Of a stretch of 64,000 nucleotides of DNA, positions 8,497 to 18,603 are shown one piece after another (positions within the stretch are counted from its first letter, which is position 1; each line of letters opens with the position of its first letter). The notes beneath the pieces are model-generated. The model saw only the letters and a list, made by a program, of their open reading frames with translations. It had not been told where the DNA came from and searched no databases. The stretch spans positions 25,157-89,156 of the forward strand of contig NZ_LTDM01000004.1 in the NCBI RefSeq assembly GCF_001940565.1. The letters run 5' to 3'. Made by a program: the position numbers and the translations under genes. Source of the DNA: Tissierella creatinophila DSM 6911. GTDB taxonomy: Bacteria; Bacillota; Clostridia; Tissierellales; Tissierellaceae.

Positions 8497-10449
8497 ATGG
8501 CTGTAGAAAAAATGCTAATGATGAATGTAATTGGTAGAATTGAAGATGTAGATAGTGTATTAGCGGATATAATATTGTCTGAAAAGGTAGAGTTAGTATC
8601 AGCCCAATCCCAAATTGAGGCAAACAACTTTGTATTTAAATTAAAAGATGAAAATATAGACAAAGCTATAGATTTAAACTATATTACTGAATTTGAAAAG
8701 GATAATATTTATGAAAATGAATTAAAAAGAGCAAGTGAATTAAAAGAAATGTTAGATATAAAATCAGATTATTTAAAAGGGCTTTCTAAGAAGAAATTTA
8801 ATCAAATAAATGATAATGATAGATTTAATAAGATTTATGATAAAGTTAAAAATTGCTATGATAAACTAAATAAAAATAAACTCAAGTTAGAGGAAATAGA
8901 CAATATTTATAAAAGTTTTTGTAAAATATCTAATATAGATATAGATATGGAAGATCTTGGTAACCTAAACTATTTCGACTTTAAATTTGGAATTTTATCT
9001 AAAGAAGATAGAATAAAGTTGAAAAAGAATTATGAAAATATATTGGCAGTTATCTTTCATACAGGGACAAGTGATGAAGGTGAAGTATATTTAGTCCTAT
9101 ATCCTTGTAATATAGAAGAAGAAATGGGTAGAATTTTGCGTTCTTTAAACTTTAAAGAACTGATGGTTCCAGATGAATATACAAATACACCAAAAAGTGT
9201 AGAAGATACACTTGCAGAAACAAAGATTAATTTAGAAAAAGATATAGTTATATTAGAAAAAGATTTACAAAAACACAAGGAAACATATAGTGAAGATATA
9301 GGTTTTATTTATAATAACTTAAAGATTAAAGAAAGAATAGAAGAATTAAAAATTTATATGTCAAAATCCAATAAATATTTTTATCTATCTGGATGGATTG
9401 GTATTAAAGATAAAGACTATATAGTGGATATGTTATCACAATATAAGGACCTTTTAATAATATTTGAAACCGAAGGTGGAACAACTCCTCCTACAAGATT
9501 AAAAAATTTAAAAATTTTTAAGCCATTTGAGATGCTTGTAAAGATGTATGGAACACCATCTTATGATGAACTTGATCCCACTCCGTTTTTAAGTCTTTCT
9601 TATATGTTTTTGTTTGGTGCAATGTTTGGAGATTTAGGTCAAGGTTTAGTATTAATTTTGGGAGGGATCTTCTTAGCTAGAAAAAACAAGATGTTTGGAG
9701 GACTGCTTTCACGGTTAGGGTTTAGCTCTATGATTTTTGGAGGATTGTATGGTGCAGTATTTGGGTTTGAAGATATTATCCCTGCCCTACTTATTAGACC
9801 CTTTGAAAATATAAATACAGTTCTTGCAGCTGCTGTATTTATAGGAATTATTCTGATACTGATCTCTTACATCTATGGACTTATAAATAGTGCTAAGAGA
9901 AAAGATATGGAAGATGGATTGTTTGGTAAAGAAGGGGTTGCAGGATTGTTGTTTTATATAACACTACTTCTATTAATAGGAGGTAAACTTATAAATAAAA
10001 CTATATTAAGTATGTGGATAGGCATACTCATTATAATAATATGTATAGTAGCTATGGTCTTTAAGATGCCTTTAACTCATCTTATCAAGGGAAAGAGACC
10101 TCTTCATTGTGAAGATATATCAGGATATTATATTGAATCTGTGTTTTCCATTATAGAAACTCTCCTTAGTATGTTAAGTGGAACAGTTTCTTTTATAAGA
10201 GTAGGGGCCTTTGCTTTAACCCACGTGGGATTATTTATAGCATTTGAAACAATTGGAGAAATGATAGGAACTACTTCTGGAAATATAATAGTACTAATCA
10301 TAGGAAATATAATAATCATTGGTCTTGAAGGTCTTATAGTATTTATACAAGGATTAAGACTTCAATATTATGAATTATTTAGTAGATATTATAAAGGAGA
10401 AGGAAGAGAATTTAAATCAGTTAAAATTAATGGAGGGGAAATAATATGA
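8497..10449 (+). CDS. V/A-type ATPase membrane subunit I (a-subunit)
   Basis: A 650-residue two-part protein. Residues 1 to about 365 form the cytoplasmic coiled-coil collar that binds the peripheral stalks; the remainder holds about seven or eight membrane helices starting with LSYMFLFGAMFGDLGQGL. The essential membrane arginine is visible as Arg568 in SFIRVGAFALTHVGL. This subunit carries the ion half-channels against the K ring. The stop overlaps the start of subunit K by four bases (ATGA type), which indicates coupled translation. Confidence 0.93.
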   Translation: MAVEKMLMMNVIGRIEDVDSVLADIILSEKVELVSAQSQIEANNFVFKLKDENIDKAIDLNYITEFEKDNIYENELKRASELKEMLDIKSDYLKGLSKKKFNQINDNDRFNKIYDKVKNCYDKLNKNKLKLEEIDNIYKSFCKISNIDIDMEDLGNLNYFDFKFGILSKEDRIKLKKNYENILAVIFHTGTSDEGEVYLVLYPCNIEEEMGRILRSLNFKELMVPDEYTNTPKSVEDTLAETKINLEKDIVILEKDLQKHKETYSEDIGFIYNNLKIKERIEELKIYMSKSNKYFYLSGWIGIKDKDYIVDMLSQYKDLLIIFETEGGTTPPTRLKNLKIFKPFEMLVKMYGTPSYDELDPTPFLSLSYMFLFGAMFGDLGQGLVLILGGIFLARKNKMFGGLLSRLGFSSMIFGGLYGAVFGFEDIIPALLIRPFENINTVLAAAVFIGIILILISYIYGLINSAKRKDMEDGLFGKEGVAGLLFYITLLLLIGGKLINKTILSMWIGILIIIICIVAMVFKMPLTHLIKGKRPLHCEDISGYYIESVFSIIETLLSMLSGTVSFIRVGAFALTHVGLFIAFETIGEMIGTTSGNIIVLIIGNIIIIGLEGLIVFIQGLRLQYYELFSRYYKGEGREFKSVKINGGEII

Positions 10450-10868
10450 AATTTATATTGATATCAGTAAGTTTAATAGTTTTATTAACAATTGGAACTG
10501 GAATTTTTATGATCTATAATGATATGTCCGCTAGTAGAAAGAAGCTTAAAAAAATTTTAAGAGCCAATCTTTTTGTTTTTTTACCTCTTTTAATAATATC
10601 TATAATAACTTTAGTACCACAGGCTATAAATGCCACATCAGCTCAAGCATCTGATCCTTCAGGACTTGGATTTATAGCAGCAGCTCTTTCTACAGGGCTT
10701 GCAACAGTAGGAGCAGGATATGCGGTAGGAATAGTAGGTTCTTCTGCTCTTGGAGCTGTTTCAGAAGATCCAAGCATACTTGGTAAAACATTAATATTTG
10801 TAGGACTTGCAGAGGGTATAGCTATATATGGTCTTATAGTTTCTATATTGATCTTAGGAAGAATATAA
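10446..10868 (+). CDS. V/A-type ATPase rotor-ring subunit K (single-hairpin form with N-terminal extension)
   Basis: A 140-residue proteolipid. The C-terminal half is one classic c-type helical hairpin (GLGFIAAALSTGLATVGAGY then loop SEDPS then ILGKTLIFVGLAEGIAIYGL) with ion-binding Glu123. The N-terminal half contributes a hydrophobic helix (residues 3-24), a basic stretch and a second helix, unlike the duplicated four-helix NtpK. The obvious glutamine and serine ligands of Na+-specific rings are not seen near Glu123, so ion choice is uncertain, with protons slightly favoured. Start overlaps subunit I by four bases. Confidence 0.88.
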   Translation: MKFILISVSLIVLLTIGTGIFMIYNDMSASRKKLKKILRANLFVFLPLLIISIITLVPQAINATSAQASDPSGLGFIAAALSTGLATVGAGYAVGIVGSSALGAVSEDPSILGKTLIFVGLAEGIAIYGLIVSILILGRI

Positions 10869-10870
10869 AA

Positions 10871-11176
10871 ATGAAATCTTTTTTAATTAGTGATAATAAA
10901 GATACCCTATGGGGACTTAGACTCTCTGGTATAGAAGGAGTTTTAGTTAATACTGATGAAGAAATAAAAAGTGAATTTAAAAGAGTTATAAACAATCCTG
11001 AGATTGGTATTGTAATTTTAACAGAGGATATATTTGAAGAGATAAAGGATGAAGTACTAGAGTTTAAACTATCCTCTGATACTCCTCTTATAACTACTAT
11101 TCCAGATATTGGTGGATTGAGGGATAAAAACTTTATAATGAGGTATGTAAAAGAGTCTATAGGTATAAAAATTTAG
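10871..11176 (+). CDS. V/A-type ATPase central stalk subunit F
   Basis: A 101-residue protein with the subunit F fold pattern: LWGLRLSGIEGVLVNTDEE, then NNPEIGIVILTEDIFEEI, then PLITTIPDIGG. Subunit F binds subunit D in the rotating shaft of V1. It starts two bases after the subunit K stop; the K coding end supplies AGGAAGAA as ribosome-binding sequence. Its place between K and E agrees with bacterial V/A-ATPase operons. Confidence 0.9.
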   Translation: MKSFLISDNKDTLWGLRLSGIEGVLVNTDEEIKSEFKRVINNPEIGIVILTEDIFEEIKDEVLEFKLSSDTPLITTIPDIGGLRDKNFIMRYVKESIGIKI

Positions 11177-11187
11177 GTGGTGATTTT

Positions 11188-11817
11188 TTGATTACTATTG
11201 AAGATAAATTAGATATTTTCTATAAATTGGTATTTAAGAATGAAGAAGAAAAAGCTCAAGAAAGATTAGAAAATATAGAGATACAACATAAAAGGATTTT
11301 AAATGATAAGATAGTAGAATTAGAAAAAATGAAGGAACAAAATATTAATAGAAGAAAAAACTTAGCACAAATTCAAAAAAACGAAATGATATCTAAAGCT
11401 ATTGGAGAGGATAAACGCAAACTTTTAATAAAAAGGGAAGAGCTTCTAAAAGATTTAATTAGTTCTCTAGAGATAAAAGCTAAAGAATTTACTAGTACAA
11501 TAGAGTATAGAGAATATATGTTAAAAAGATTAAAAGACACTTTAAAGGAATCAGATGAAAAAGATATAATAATAAAATTAAACAAAGAAGATAGTAAAAA
11601 ACTACAAAAAGAATTATTAGAAGTAGCTAAAGAGTTCAACGAAAACTTATCTTTTGAAGAATTAAATAAAGATGCAATTGGCGGATTTGTAATAACAGAT
11701 AAAGCTAAGACTTATAGCTTAGACAATAGTTTTAAAAGTATTATTGAAGAGAATAGATATAAGATAGGGAAAGAACTTTATACATCTTTAGAAAAGATAG
11801 GTGATTTAAATGAGTAG
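11188..11817 (+). CDS. V/A-type ATPase peripheral stalk subunit E
   Basis: A 209-residue protein with a long N-terminal coiled coil (Glu/Lys-rich, residues about 10-100) and a C-terminal mixed domain ending IGGFVITDKAKTYSLDNSF, the family signature. Subunit E pairs with subunit G/H to form the stator. Start is TTG at 11188 behind AGGTGGTGA; no better-placed ATG exists. It overlaps the catalytic A subunit start by eight bases. Confidence 0.88.
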   Translation: MITIEDKLDIFYKLVFKNEEEKAQERLENIEIQHKRILNDKIVELEKMKEQNINRRKNLAQIQKNEMISKAIGEDKRKLLIKREELLKDLISSLEIKAKEFTSTIEYREYMLKRLKDTLKESDEKDIIIKLNKEDSKKLQKELLEVAKEFNENLSFEELNKDAIGGFVITDKAKTYSLDNSFKSIIEENRYKIGKELYTSLEKIGDLNE

Positions 11818-13582
11818 CTTGGTGGGGAAAATCTCTATGATAAATGGTCCTGTAATCCTAGGGGAAAATATGACTGGATTTAAGATGAGAGAGATGGTTC
11901 TTGTAGGTGAAAAAAAACTTATAGGAGAAATAATTTCAATAGATAAAGACAGTGGTATTATACAAGTATATGAGGAAACAGAAGGACTAAAAAGGGATGA
12001 AAAAATTGTATCTACAGGTAAGCCTTTATCACTTAAATTGGGTCCTGGAATGCTAGGAAATATGTTTGATGGTATTCAAAGACCCCTTAAAAGTATAAAA
12101 GATAATTTTGGAGATTTTATTCCAGAAGGTATAGGGCTTATATCTATAGATGAAGAAAAAGAATGGGATGTAGAAATAGATGTAAAGGTAGGAGATACCG
12201 TTAAAGAAGGAGAGATATTTGCAAAAGTGCAGGAAACAGAATTAATAAAGCACAAACTTTTAGTTAATATAGGAGTAAATGGTAAGGTTACTAAAGTTAT
12301 AGAGGATGGAAAGTACAATATAGAGACAGATCTTGTAGAGGTGGAAGATGAAAAGGGTAAAAAACATAATCTAAAGATGTATCAAGAATGGCCCGTTAGA
12401 ATTCCAAGACCTATAAAAGAAAGACTTCCTATAGATAAACTACTAGTTACAGGGCAAAGGGTATTAGATATATTTTTTCCAATAGCAAAGGGTGGTACTG
12501 CTGCTCTCCCAGGGGGCTTTGGTACTGGGAAAACTATGACGCAACATCAACTTGCAAAATGGTCTGATGCAGATATTATAGTATATGTAGGTTGTGGTGA
12601 GAGAGGAAATGAGATGACAGAAGTACTAGAAGATTTTCCAAAACTGATAGACCCTAAGACTGATAAGCCTATAATGCAAAGAACAATCCTTATAGCCAAT
12701 ACTTCAAATATGCCAGTAGCAGCGAGGGAAGCAAGTATATATACGGGTATCACTATGGCAGAATACTTTAGGGATATGGGTTATCATGTAGCTGTTATGG
12801 CGGACTCGACTTCTCGTTGGGCTGAGGCACTAAGGGAAATATCAGGTAGATTAGAAGAGATGCCTGCAGAAGAAGGATATCCTGCATATCTTCCATCTAG
12901 ACTTGCACAGTTTTATGAAAGAGCTGGCTATGTAGAATCCCTCTCTGATAATGATGGTTCTGTAACTATAATAGGTGCAGTTTCACCTGCTGGAGGAGAC
13001 TTTTCAGAACCTGTTACAGAAAATACTAAGAGATTTGTAAATGTGTTTTTAGGATTGGATAGAGAACTAGCTTATTCAAGGCATTATCCTGCTATCAACT
13101 GGCTAAATAGCTATAGTGGATATATGAATATGCTTAAAAATTACTATGAAATGAACCTTGATGAAGATATAGAAGATTTAAGAGCTAAGATGTTAAAGGT
13201 TTTATATGAAGAAAGTAGATTGCTTGAAATAGTGCTTCTGGTAGGAGAAGATGTACTGCCTGATGAACAAAGACATATTCTTGAGATAGCCAAGGTAATA
13301 AAAATTGGATTTTTACAACAAAATGCTTTTCATAGAGAGGATACGTACGTACCTCTGCAAAAACAATTAGAAATGCTAAAGACAATAGACTTACTATATG
13401 AAAGAGGTCTTGAAGCTATAAAGATGGGGATTCCTATTTCTAAGGTAAGAAATGGAGAATTGTATGATGAAGTTATCAAGATGAAATATACTATACCAAA
13501 TAATGATATAGAAAAAATTGATAGAATTAAAAATCTAATAAATAATTTTTATGATAAATTAGAATTAGATTATTCTAGATAG
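11810..13582 (+). CDS. V/A-type ATPase catalytic subunit A
   Basis: A 590-residue catalytic subunit that hydrolyses or makes ATP. The Walker A loop GGFGTGKT is at residues 235-242; [20 protein letters not shown] and the [12 protein letters not shown] catalytic region are intact. The non-homologous insertion that distinguishes A-type subunits from F-type beta lies between residues about 115 and 190. Start ATG 11810 overlaps the end of subunit E, with GATAGGTGAT as Shine-Dalgarno. The length is normal for the family. Confidence 0.97.
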   Translation: MSSLVGKISMINGPVILGENMTGFKMREMVLVGEKKLIGEIISIDKDSGIIQVYEETEGLKRDEKIVSTGKPLSLKLGPGMLGNMFDGIQRPLKSIKDNFGDFIPEGIGLISIDEEKEWDVEIDVKVGDTVKEGEIFAKVQETELIKHKLLVNIGVNGKVTKVIEDGKYNIETDLVEVEDEKGKKHNLKMYQEWPVRIPRPIKERLPIDKLLVTGQRVLDIFFPIAKGGTAALPGGFGTGKTMTQHQLAKWSDADIIVYVGCGERGNEMTEVLEDFPKLIDPKTDKPIMQRTILIANTSNMPVAAREASIYTGITMAEYFRDMGYHVAVMADSTSRWAEALREISGRLEEMPAEEGYPAYLPSRLAQFYERAGYVESLSDNDGSVTIIGAVSPAGGDFSEPVTENTKRFVNVFLGLDRELAYSRHYPAINWLNSYSGYMNMLKNYYEMNLDEDIEDLRAKMLKVLYEESRLLEIVLLVGEDVLPDEQRHILEIAKVIKIGFLQQNAFHREDTYVPLQKQLEMLKTIDLLYERGLEAIKMGIPISKVRNGELYDEVIKMKYTIPNNDIEKIDRIKNLINNFYDKLELDYSR

Positions 13583-13593
13583 TGGGTGATTTT

Positions 13594-14979
13594 TTGAAAA
13601 AGGAATATTTAGTATTAGATAAAGTAGCAGGTTCTATTATAGAACTATCAAAAGTTCATAGGGTAGGGTATGGAGAAATAGTGCATGTAGAAGATAGTGA
13701 AGGAGAAAAAAAGCTAGGGCGAGTAATTAAAATAGACAAAGATAAAGTAATAGTTCAAGTATTTGGAGCAACGCTTGGTCATTCAATAGAAAATACTAAG
13801 GTAAGTTTTGCAGGTAGGCCTTTTGAGATACCACTTTCAAAAGATATATTGGGAAGAACCTTCAATGGTGTAGGGGAAGCCATAGATAATGGAGGGGATA
13901 TATACTCAGATAAATTTTATAATGTAAATGGTAGACCTATAAACCCTGTAGCAAGAGAATATCCAAGAGACTATATTCAAACAGGAATCTCCACTATTGA
14001 TGGACTAATAACGCTTATTAGAGGTCAAAAGCTACCTATATTTTCTGGTTCGGGTCTTCCTCACAATGAGTTAGCCGCTCAAATAGTTAGACAAGCAAAG
14101 ATACAAACCAAGGAAAATGAAAGTAATAACTTTTCTATAGTATTTGCAGCTATAGGGGTAAAACATGATGAAGCATTTTTCTTTAAAGAAGCCTTTAAAA
14201 AAGCAGGAGTAGAGAGTAATGTGGTTATGTATATAAACTATGCAGATGATCCTATAATGGAGAGGATAATAGCACCAAGATGTGCACTTACGGCTGCAGA
14301 GTATTTAGCTTTTGAAGAAAACAGACATGTATTAGTAATAATGACAGATATAACCAGTTATGGTGAGGCGCTTAGAGAAGTATCATCTTTAAGAGAAGAA
14401 GTTCCTAGTAGAAGAGGGTATCCGGGATATCTTTACTCTGATTTAGCAAGTCTTTATGAAAGGGCAGGTATGCTTAAAGATGGAGAGGGTTCTGTAACGC
14501 TAATTCCCATTCTGACCATGCCAAATGATGATATAACTCATCCTATCCCAGATCTTACAGGATATATAACGGAAGGACAGATAGTTTTATCAAGAGATCT
14601 TTTTCAAAAAAATATCTATCCTCCAATAAATGTACTTCCTTCACTTTCAAGACTTATGAAAGATGGTATAGGAGAAGGATATACAAGAGAAGATCATCCA
14701 GATATATCAAACCAACTTTTTTCTGCTTATTCTAAAGTACAAGATATAAGAGCACTAGCACAAATAGTAGGAGAAGAAGATTTATCTGAAAATGATAAAA
14801 AATATATGGAGTTTGGAGAGGCTTTTGAAAAAGAATTTGCAAATCAAGAGTATAATGAAAATAGAGATATAAATGATACACTAGATCTTGCTTGGAAAAT
14901 AGTATCTCTATTACCTAAAGATGAGTTGGATAGGCTTGATCCTAAGACAATACAAAAGTATATGAAAACAGGTGATTAG
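13594..14979 (+). CDS. V/A-type ATPase regulatory subunit B
   Basis: A 461-residue non-catalytic nucleotide-binding subunit. Visible signatures are [40 protein letters not shown] (degenerate P-loop) and the C-terminal helical domain. A GTG at 13582 is in frame, but it forms part of the Shine-Dalgarno GTGGGTGA. The TTG at 13594 gives [13 protein letters not shown], with the same GGTGATTTTTTG spacing used by subunit E. It abuts the subunit A stop and the subunit D start. Confidence 0.95.
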   Translation: MKKEYLVLDKVAGSIIELSKVHRVGYGEIVHVEDSEGEKKLGRVIKIDKDKVIVQVFGATLGHSIENTKVSFAGRPFEIPLSKDILGRTFNGVGEAIDNGGDIYSDKFYNVNGRPINPVAREYPRDYIQTGISTIDGLITLIRGQKLPIFSGSGLPHNELAAQIVRQAKIQTKENESNNFSIVFAAIGVKHDEAFFFKEAFKKAGVESNVVMYINYADDPIMERIIAPRCALTAAEYLAFEENRHVLVIMTDITSYGEALREVSSLREEVPSRRGYPGYLYSDLASLYERAGMLKDGEGSVTLIPILTMPNDDITHPIPDLTGYITEGQIVLSRDLFQKNIYPPINVLPSLSRLMKDGIGEGYTREDHPDISNQLFSAYSKVQDIRALAQIVGEEDLSENDKKYMEFGEAFEKEFANQEYNENRDINDTLDLAWKIVSLLPKDELDRLDPKTIQKYMKTGD

Positions 14980-15591
14980 ATGGCAGTATATAAAATGACT
15001 CCCACTAAGGCTAATCTTATAAAAGCTAAAAACTCATTAGAATTTGCTAAAAAGGGATATGAGTTACTAGATAGAAAGAGGACTGTATTAATAAGAGAAA
15101 TGATGAGCCTAATAGATAAGGTAAAAGAACTTCAGGAAAATATTGATAAAAAGTTTCAAGCTTCTTATGAAAATTTAAAATTTGCCAATATAACTATGGG
15201 TTCTGAAGCAGTTGAAAAAATAGCATTATCTCTTGAAAAAGAAGATCAATTTGAAATATTATTTAAATCCGTTATGGGAGTTGAGCTTCCAACTATAAAG
15301 AGAGATGATACATCATTTACTACAGAATATGGTTTTTTTAGAACAAATCCTGCATTTGATAAAGCAGTTTTAAGTTTTGTAGATATTAGAAAGCTTATAT
15401 ATGAACTTGCAGAGTTAGAAAACTCAGTATATAAACTTGCAATGGAAATAAAGAAGACTCAAAAAAGAGCTAATGCACTAGATAAAATTCAAATTCCAAA
15501 ATATATTTCTACAATTAAATATATAGAGGAAGTACTTGAAGAAAAAGAAAGAGAGGACTTCTTTAGACTTAAAAGAGTTAAAGGAAGATAA
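14980..15591 (+). CDS. V/A-type ATPase central shaft subunit D
   Basis: A 203-residue rotor shaft subunit made of two long antiparallel helices. KMTPTKANLIKAKNSLEFAKKGYELLDRKR at the start and QKRANALDKIQIPKY near the end are the family signatures. Start ATG 14980 directly follows the subunit B stop, with GGTGATTAG overlapping. It is last in the operon, followed by a strong terminator. Confidence 0.95.
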   Translation: MAVYKMTPTKANLIKAKNSLEFAKKGYELLDRKRTVLIREMMSLIDKVKELQENIDKKFQASYENLKFANITMGSEAVEKIALSLEKEDQFEILFKSVMGVELPTIKRDDTSFTTEYGFFRTNPAFDKAVLSFVDIRKLIYELAELENSVYKLAMEIKKTQKRANALDKIQIPKYISTIKYIEEVLEEKEREDFFRLKRVKGR

Positions 15592-15595
15592 AGAT

Positions 15596-15640
15596 AAAAA
15601 ATGATTGAACTTTAGATATATGAGTTCAATCATTTTTTAT
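15596..15640 (+). terminator. Rho-independent terminator of the V/A-ATPase operon
   Basis: 16-base perfect inverted repeat (15596-15611 with 15623-15638) with A-rich and T-rich flanks. Confidence 0.9.
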
Positions 15641-15755
15641 TTTGCTATATAATCAGTTGATAATAAATTATACAATATAGAATTTATTTAATAATTATAA
15701 ATTGGGTAAGAGAAGAAAGAAGGGGAAAAAAGAATTAAACGGAGGGATGAAAGTT

Positions 15756-16901
15756 ATGTATGAAATAGTAAAAGATTTTCCAAATAAGATAATATTTGAA
15801 AAAGAAGGACCATTTATGAGTCTTTATCAGCCAACTCATAAATCACGTCCTGAAAACATGCAAGATCCTATTAGGTTTAAAAACTTAGTACAACAACTAG
15901 AAAACTCATTAAAAAAAGGGTATCCTGAACAAGTAGATAAGCTTATGAAACCATTTTATGATATAGCAGAGGATAAAATCTTTTGGAACAATACAAGTGA
16001 AGGGCTAGTGGTTCTTGCTAATAAAAATAAATGTGTAGTCTATAAATTAAATAGGAGCGTAGATGAATTAGCAATTGTAGCAAATAGTTTTCATATAAAA
16101 CCACTTATTAGAAATTTTCAATCTGCCGATAATTATCATGTACTTGGTATAACTAGAAATGACTTTAATATTTATGAAGGAAATAGATATGGAATTGAAA
16201 TGATAGATCTAGATAAAGATACTCCAAAGACATTAGAAGAAGTATTAGGTGATGAATATACACAATCTCATATTAATACGGGTAGATATAGTGGTGGAGT
16301 CACTGGCTCACCAGTATTTCATGGACATGGTGGAAGAAAAGATGAAGTTGAGATTGACACCGAAAGATATTTTAGGTATATAGATAAGTTTATACTAGAA
16401 AACTTTTCCAATGAGATGAAACTTCCCCTTATATTAGTTGCACTTGATGAACACCAAGGAGAATTTAGAAATATAACTAAAAATAAATATTTATTAGATG
16501 AAAAAGTAAGTAAAGACCCTGAAGCACTAGCAAGAGAGGAGATAAAAGAACTTACTTGGAATAAAATGGAGACTTTATATATTCAAAAGACAAAAGATTT
16601 AGTTGATAGATACGGTCTTCAAAGCTCTAAGTTTTTAGGAACCGATGATTTAGCAGAAATAGCTAGGGCTGCACTTGAAGGTAGAATAGATACACTTATG
16701 ATAGAGTCAGGACACATAGAACCAGGTATGGTGAATAGACAAACTGGAGAAATTGAAAGAGGAAATTTAGATAATCCGGAATTTGATGATATACTAGATG
16801 ACTTAGGAGAAATGGCACTTAAATCTCAAAGTGAAGTAGTAGTCCTCCCCAAAGAAAGAATGCCAAGTAATAGAGGCATAGCTGCAATATTTAGATATTA
16901 A
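15756..16901 (+). CDS. eRF1-like baeRF-family protein
   Basis: This 381-residue protein resembles bacterial/archaeal proteins with an eRF1 (release factor)-like domain, called baeRF. Supporting segments are VFHGHGGRKDEVEIDTERYF, which marks the central domain, LPLILVALDEHQGEFRNITK and AALEGRIDTLMIE. The role of these proteins in bacteria is not established; ribosome rescue or translation-linked functions have been proposed from homology. A TTG at 15702 and an ATG at 15747 are in frame, but GGAGGG at 15741-15746 best serves the ATG at 15756. It is monocistronic. Confidence 0.75.
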   Translation: MYEIVKDFPNKIIFEKEGPFMSLYQPTHKSRPENMQDPIRFKNLVQQLENSLKKGYPEQVDKLMKPFYDIAEDKIFWNNTSEGLVVLANKNKCVVYKLNRSVDELAIVANSFHIKPLIRNFQSADNYHVLGITRNDFNIYEGNRYGIEMIDLDKDTPKTLEEVLGDEYTQSHINTGRYSGGVTGSPVFHGHGGRKDEVEIDTERYFRYIDKFILENFSNEMKLPLILVALDEHQGEFRNITKNKYLLDEKVSKDPEALAREEIKELTWNKMETLYIQKTKDLVDRYGLQSSKFLGTDDLAEIARAALEGRIDTLMIESGHIEPGMVNRQTGEIERGNLDNPEFDDILDDLGEMALKSQSEVVVLPKERMPSNRGIAAIFRY

Positions 16902-16954
16902 AATGACAACAGTTATGTTTATATCACTATTGTAAAGTAAATGTTTTATAATAA

Positions 16955-17010
16955 AAAATTAAGCAGTCAAAGCTCGATATTATGTCGAACTGAGGCTGCT
17001 TAATTTTTTT
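16955..17010 (+). terminator. Rho-independent terminator with compound stem
   Basis: Outer stem 16955-16966 with 16996-17009 ends in a run of seven Ts. An inner TCGA/TCGA stem (16973-16988 region) lengthens the hairpin. Confidence 0.75.
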
Positions 17011-17142
17011 ATAGTAAACATTATTATAAAAACAAATATAATTGTTTTACTATCAAAATATCAGGTATAAATTATATAAGTAGAATAATAATAAAACAAA
17101 TGATTATTTATAGATATATAATAAATGCAGGAGGAAAACATT

Positions 17143-17994
17143 ATGAAATGGCAAGGTAGAAGAAGGAGTTCCAATGTAGAGGATAGAAGAAGTAGTGGGG
17201 GAGGTGGACTTGCCTTCGGAGGTGGAGGAATAGGACTTATAATAATAATAGTTCTATCTCTACTTGGTGGAGGAAATATAGGAGATATCTTGGGAAATAT
17301 AACTGGAGGAGATACAGGAGGACAAGTCCCCTATGAAGAGACTTCTAGAGATAAAGAGCTTGCAGAATTTGTTTCTGTTGTACTTGCTGATACAGAAGAT
17401 GTTTGGAAAGAAGTATTTAGAAAAAATGGTTTAGAATATAGAGAGCCAACATTAGTACTTTTTAGTGGAAGTGTACAATCTGCCTGTGGAGTAGCAGGGT
17501 CAGCTACTGGACCATTTTATTGCCCTCCCGATGAAAAACTATATATAGACTTAAGTTTTTATGATGATTTAAACAGAAAGTACGGAGCACCGGGCGACTT
17601 TGCAATGGCCTATGTAGTAGCTCATGAAGTAGGTCACCATGTACAAAATTTACTCGGAATATCAGAAAAGGTTCAGGCTCTTCGTCCAAAGCTTAGTGAA
17701 AAAGAGTATAATAAGTACTCAGTAAAACTAGAACTTCAGGCAGATTATTTAGCTGGTGTATGGGCTCATTATCAAGAAGATATGGGACTGTTAGAGGAAG
17801 GAGATTTGCAAGAAGCACTAGATGCTGCAAGTGCTGTTGGAGATGATAGGCTACAAAAGCAAGCTACAGGAAGAGTCGCTCCAGATAGCTTTACTCATGG
17901 TACTTCTAAGCAGAGGATGGAATGGTTTTATAAAGGATATAATCTTGGAACATTAGAAGGTGGAGATACTTTTAATGATAGAAATTTTAGGTGA
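17143..17994 (+). CDS. Membrane-anchored neutral zinc metallopeptidase (YpfJ/KPN_02809-like)
   Basis: A 283-residue protein of the putative neutral zinc metallopeptidase family. A basic, Arg/Ser-rich head is followed by a Gly-rich segment and one hydrophobic helix (IGLIIIIVLSLLGGG, about residues 32-50). The zincin domain then carries HEVGHH at residues 161-166 and LELQADYLAG, which supplies the third metal ligand region. The domain should face outside. Start ATG 17143 follows GCAGGAGGAAAA; the upstream in-frame ATG at 17125 overlaps this Shine-Dalgarno. Substrates for the family are not established. Confidence 0.88.
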   Translation: MKWQGRRRSSNVEDRRSSGGGGLAFGGGGIGLIIIIVLSLLGGGNIGDILGNITGGDTGGQVPYEETSRDKELAEFVSVVLADTEDVWKEVFRKNGLEYREPTLVLFSGSVQSACGVAGSATGPFYCPPDEKLYIDLSFYDDLNRKYGAPGDFAMAYVVAHEVGHHVQNLLGISEKVQALRPKLSEKEYNKYSVKLELQADYLAGVWAHYQEDMGLLEEGDLQEALDAASAVGDDRLQKQATGRVAPDSFTHGTSKQRMEWFYKGYNLGTLEGGDTFNDRNFR

Positions 17995-18000
17995 GAAATA

Positions 18001-18040
18001 AAAAGATGGTAGAAAAATTAATTTTTCTACCATCTTTTTT
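18001..18040 (+). terminator. Rho-independent terminator
   Basis: 18-base perfect inverted repeat (18001-18018 and 18021-18038) running into Ts. Confidence 0.92.
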
Positions 18041-18091
18041 ATTTTGTAGTAAAATAGTATATAGATAAATATAATAGGAGGGAAAGATTGG

Positions 18092-18562
18092 ATGAAAAAT
18101 TTATACTTTTATGATACAATACTTGGAGTAGTTGGAATAATTGACGATGAAAGTTCGATAATAGAAGTATTTTATGGTAAAGAAGAAAGAGAAGGATGCT
18201 ATGTTTATGAGAGCCCTCTTATAAAGGAGACTTATAGACAACTAAAGCTCTATTTAGAAGGACAACTTAAAAAGATTGATGTTCCAATACATTTTGAAGG
18301 AACTGAGTTTCAAGTTAAAGTATGGAAGGCTTTAATGGATATACCATATGGAGAAACTAGGAGTTATAAAGATATAGCTAAGAAGGTAGAAAGCCCTAAA
18401 GCATATAGAGCAGTAGGTATGACTAACAATAAAAATCCTATATCCATAATAGTTCCATGCCATAGAGTAATAGGTGCAAATGGTAAATTAATAGGTTATG
18501 GAGGTGGGATAGATATAAAGAAAAAATTACTAGATATAGAAAAATCCAATTTGGATCTATAG
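18092..18562 (+). CDS. ogt: Methylated-DNA--protein-cysteine methyltransferase
   Basis: A 156-residue suicide DNA repair protein that takes the methyl group from O6-methylguanine. The acceptor is Cys123 in [20 protein letters not shown]. The helix-turn-helix [20 protein letters not shown] precedes it. The short N-terminal domain lacks the Ada metal-binding cysteines, so it is the Ogt type. Start ATG 18092 is preceded by AGGAGGGAAAG. It is followed by uppP 41 bases later, with no terminator between them. Confidence 0.95.
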   Translation: MKNLYFYDTILGVVGIIDDESSIIEVFYGKEEREGCYVYESPLIKETYRQLKLYLEGQLKKIDVPIHFEGTEFQVKVWKALMDIPYGETRSYKDIAKKVESPKAYRAVGMTNNKNPISIIVPCHRVIGANGKLIGYGGGIDIKKKLLDIEKSNLDL

Positions 18563-18603
18563 AATCAGATAAAATACATATTTACATAATAAAGGAGAAA
18601 ATA

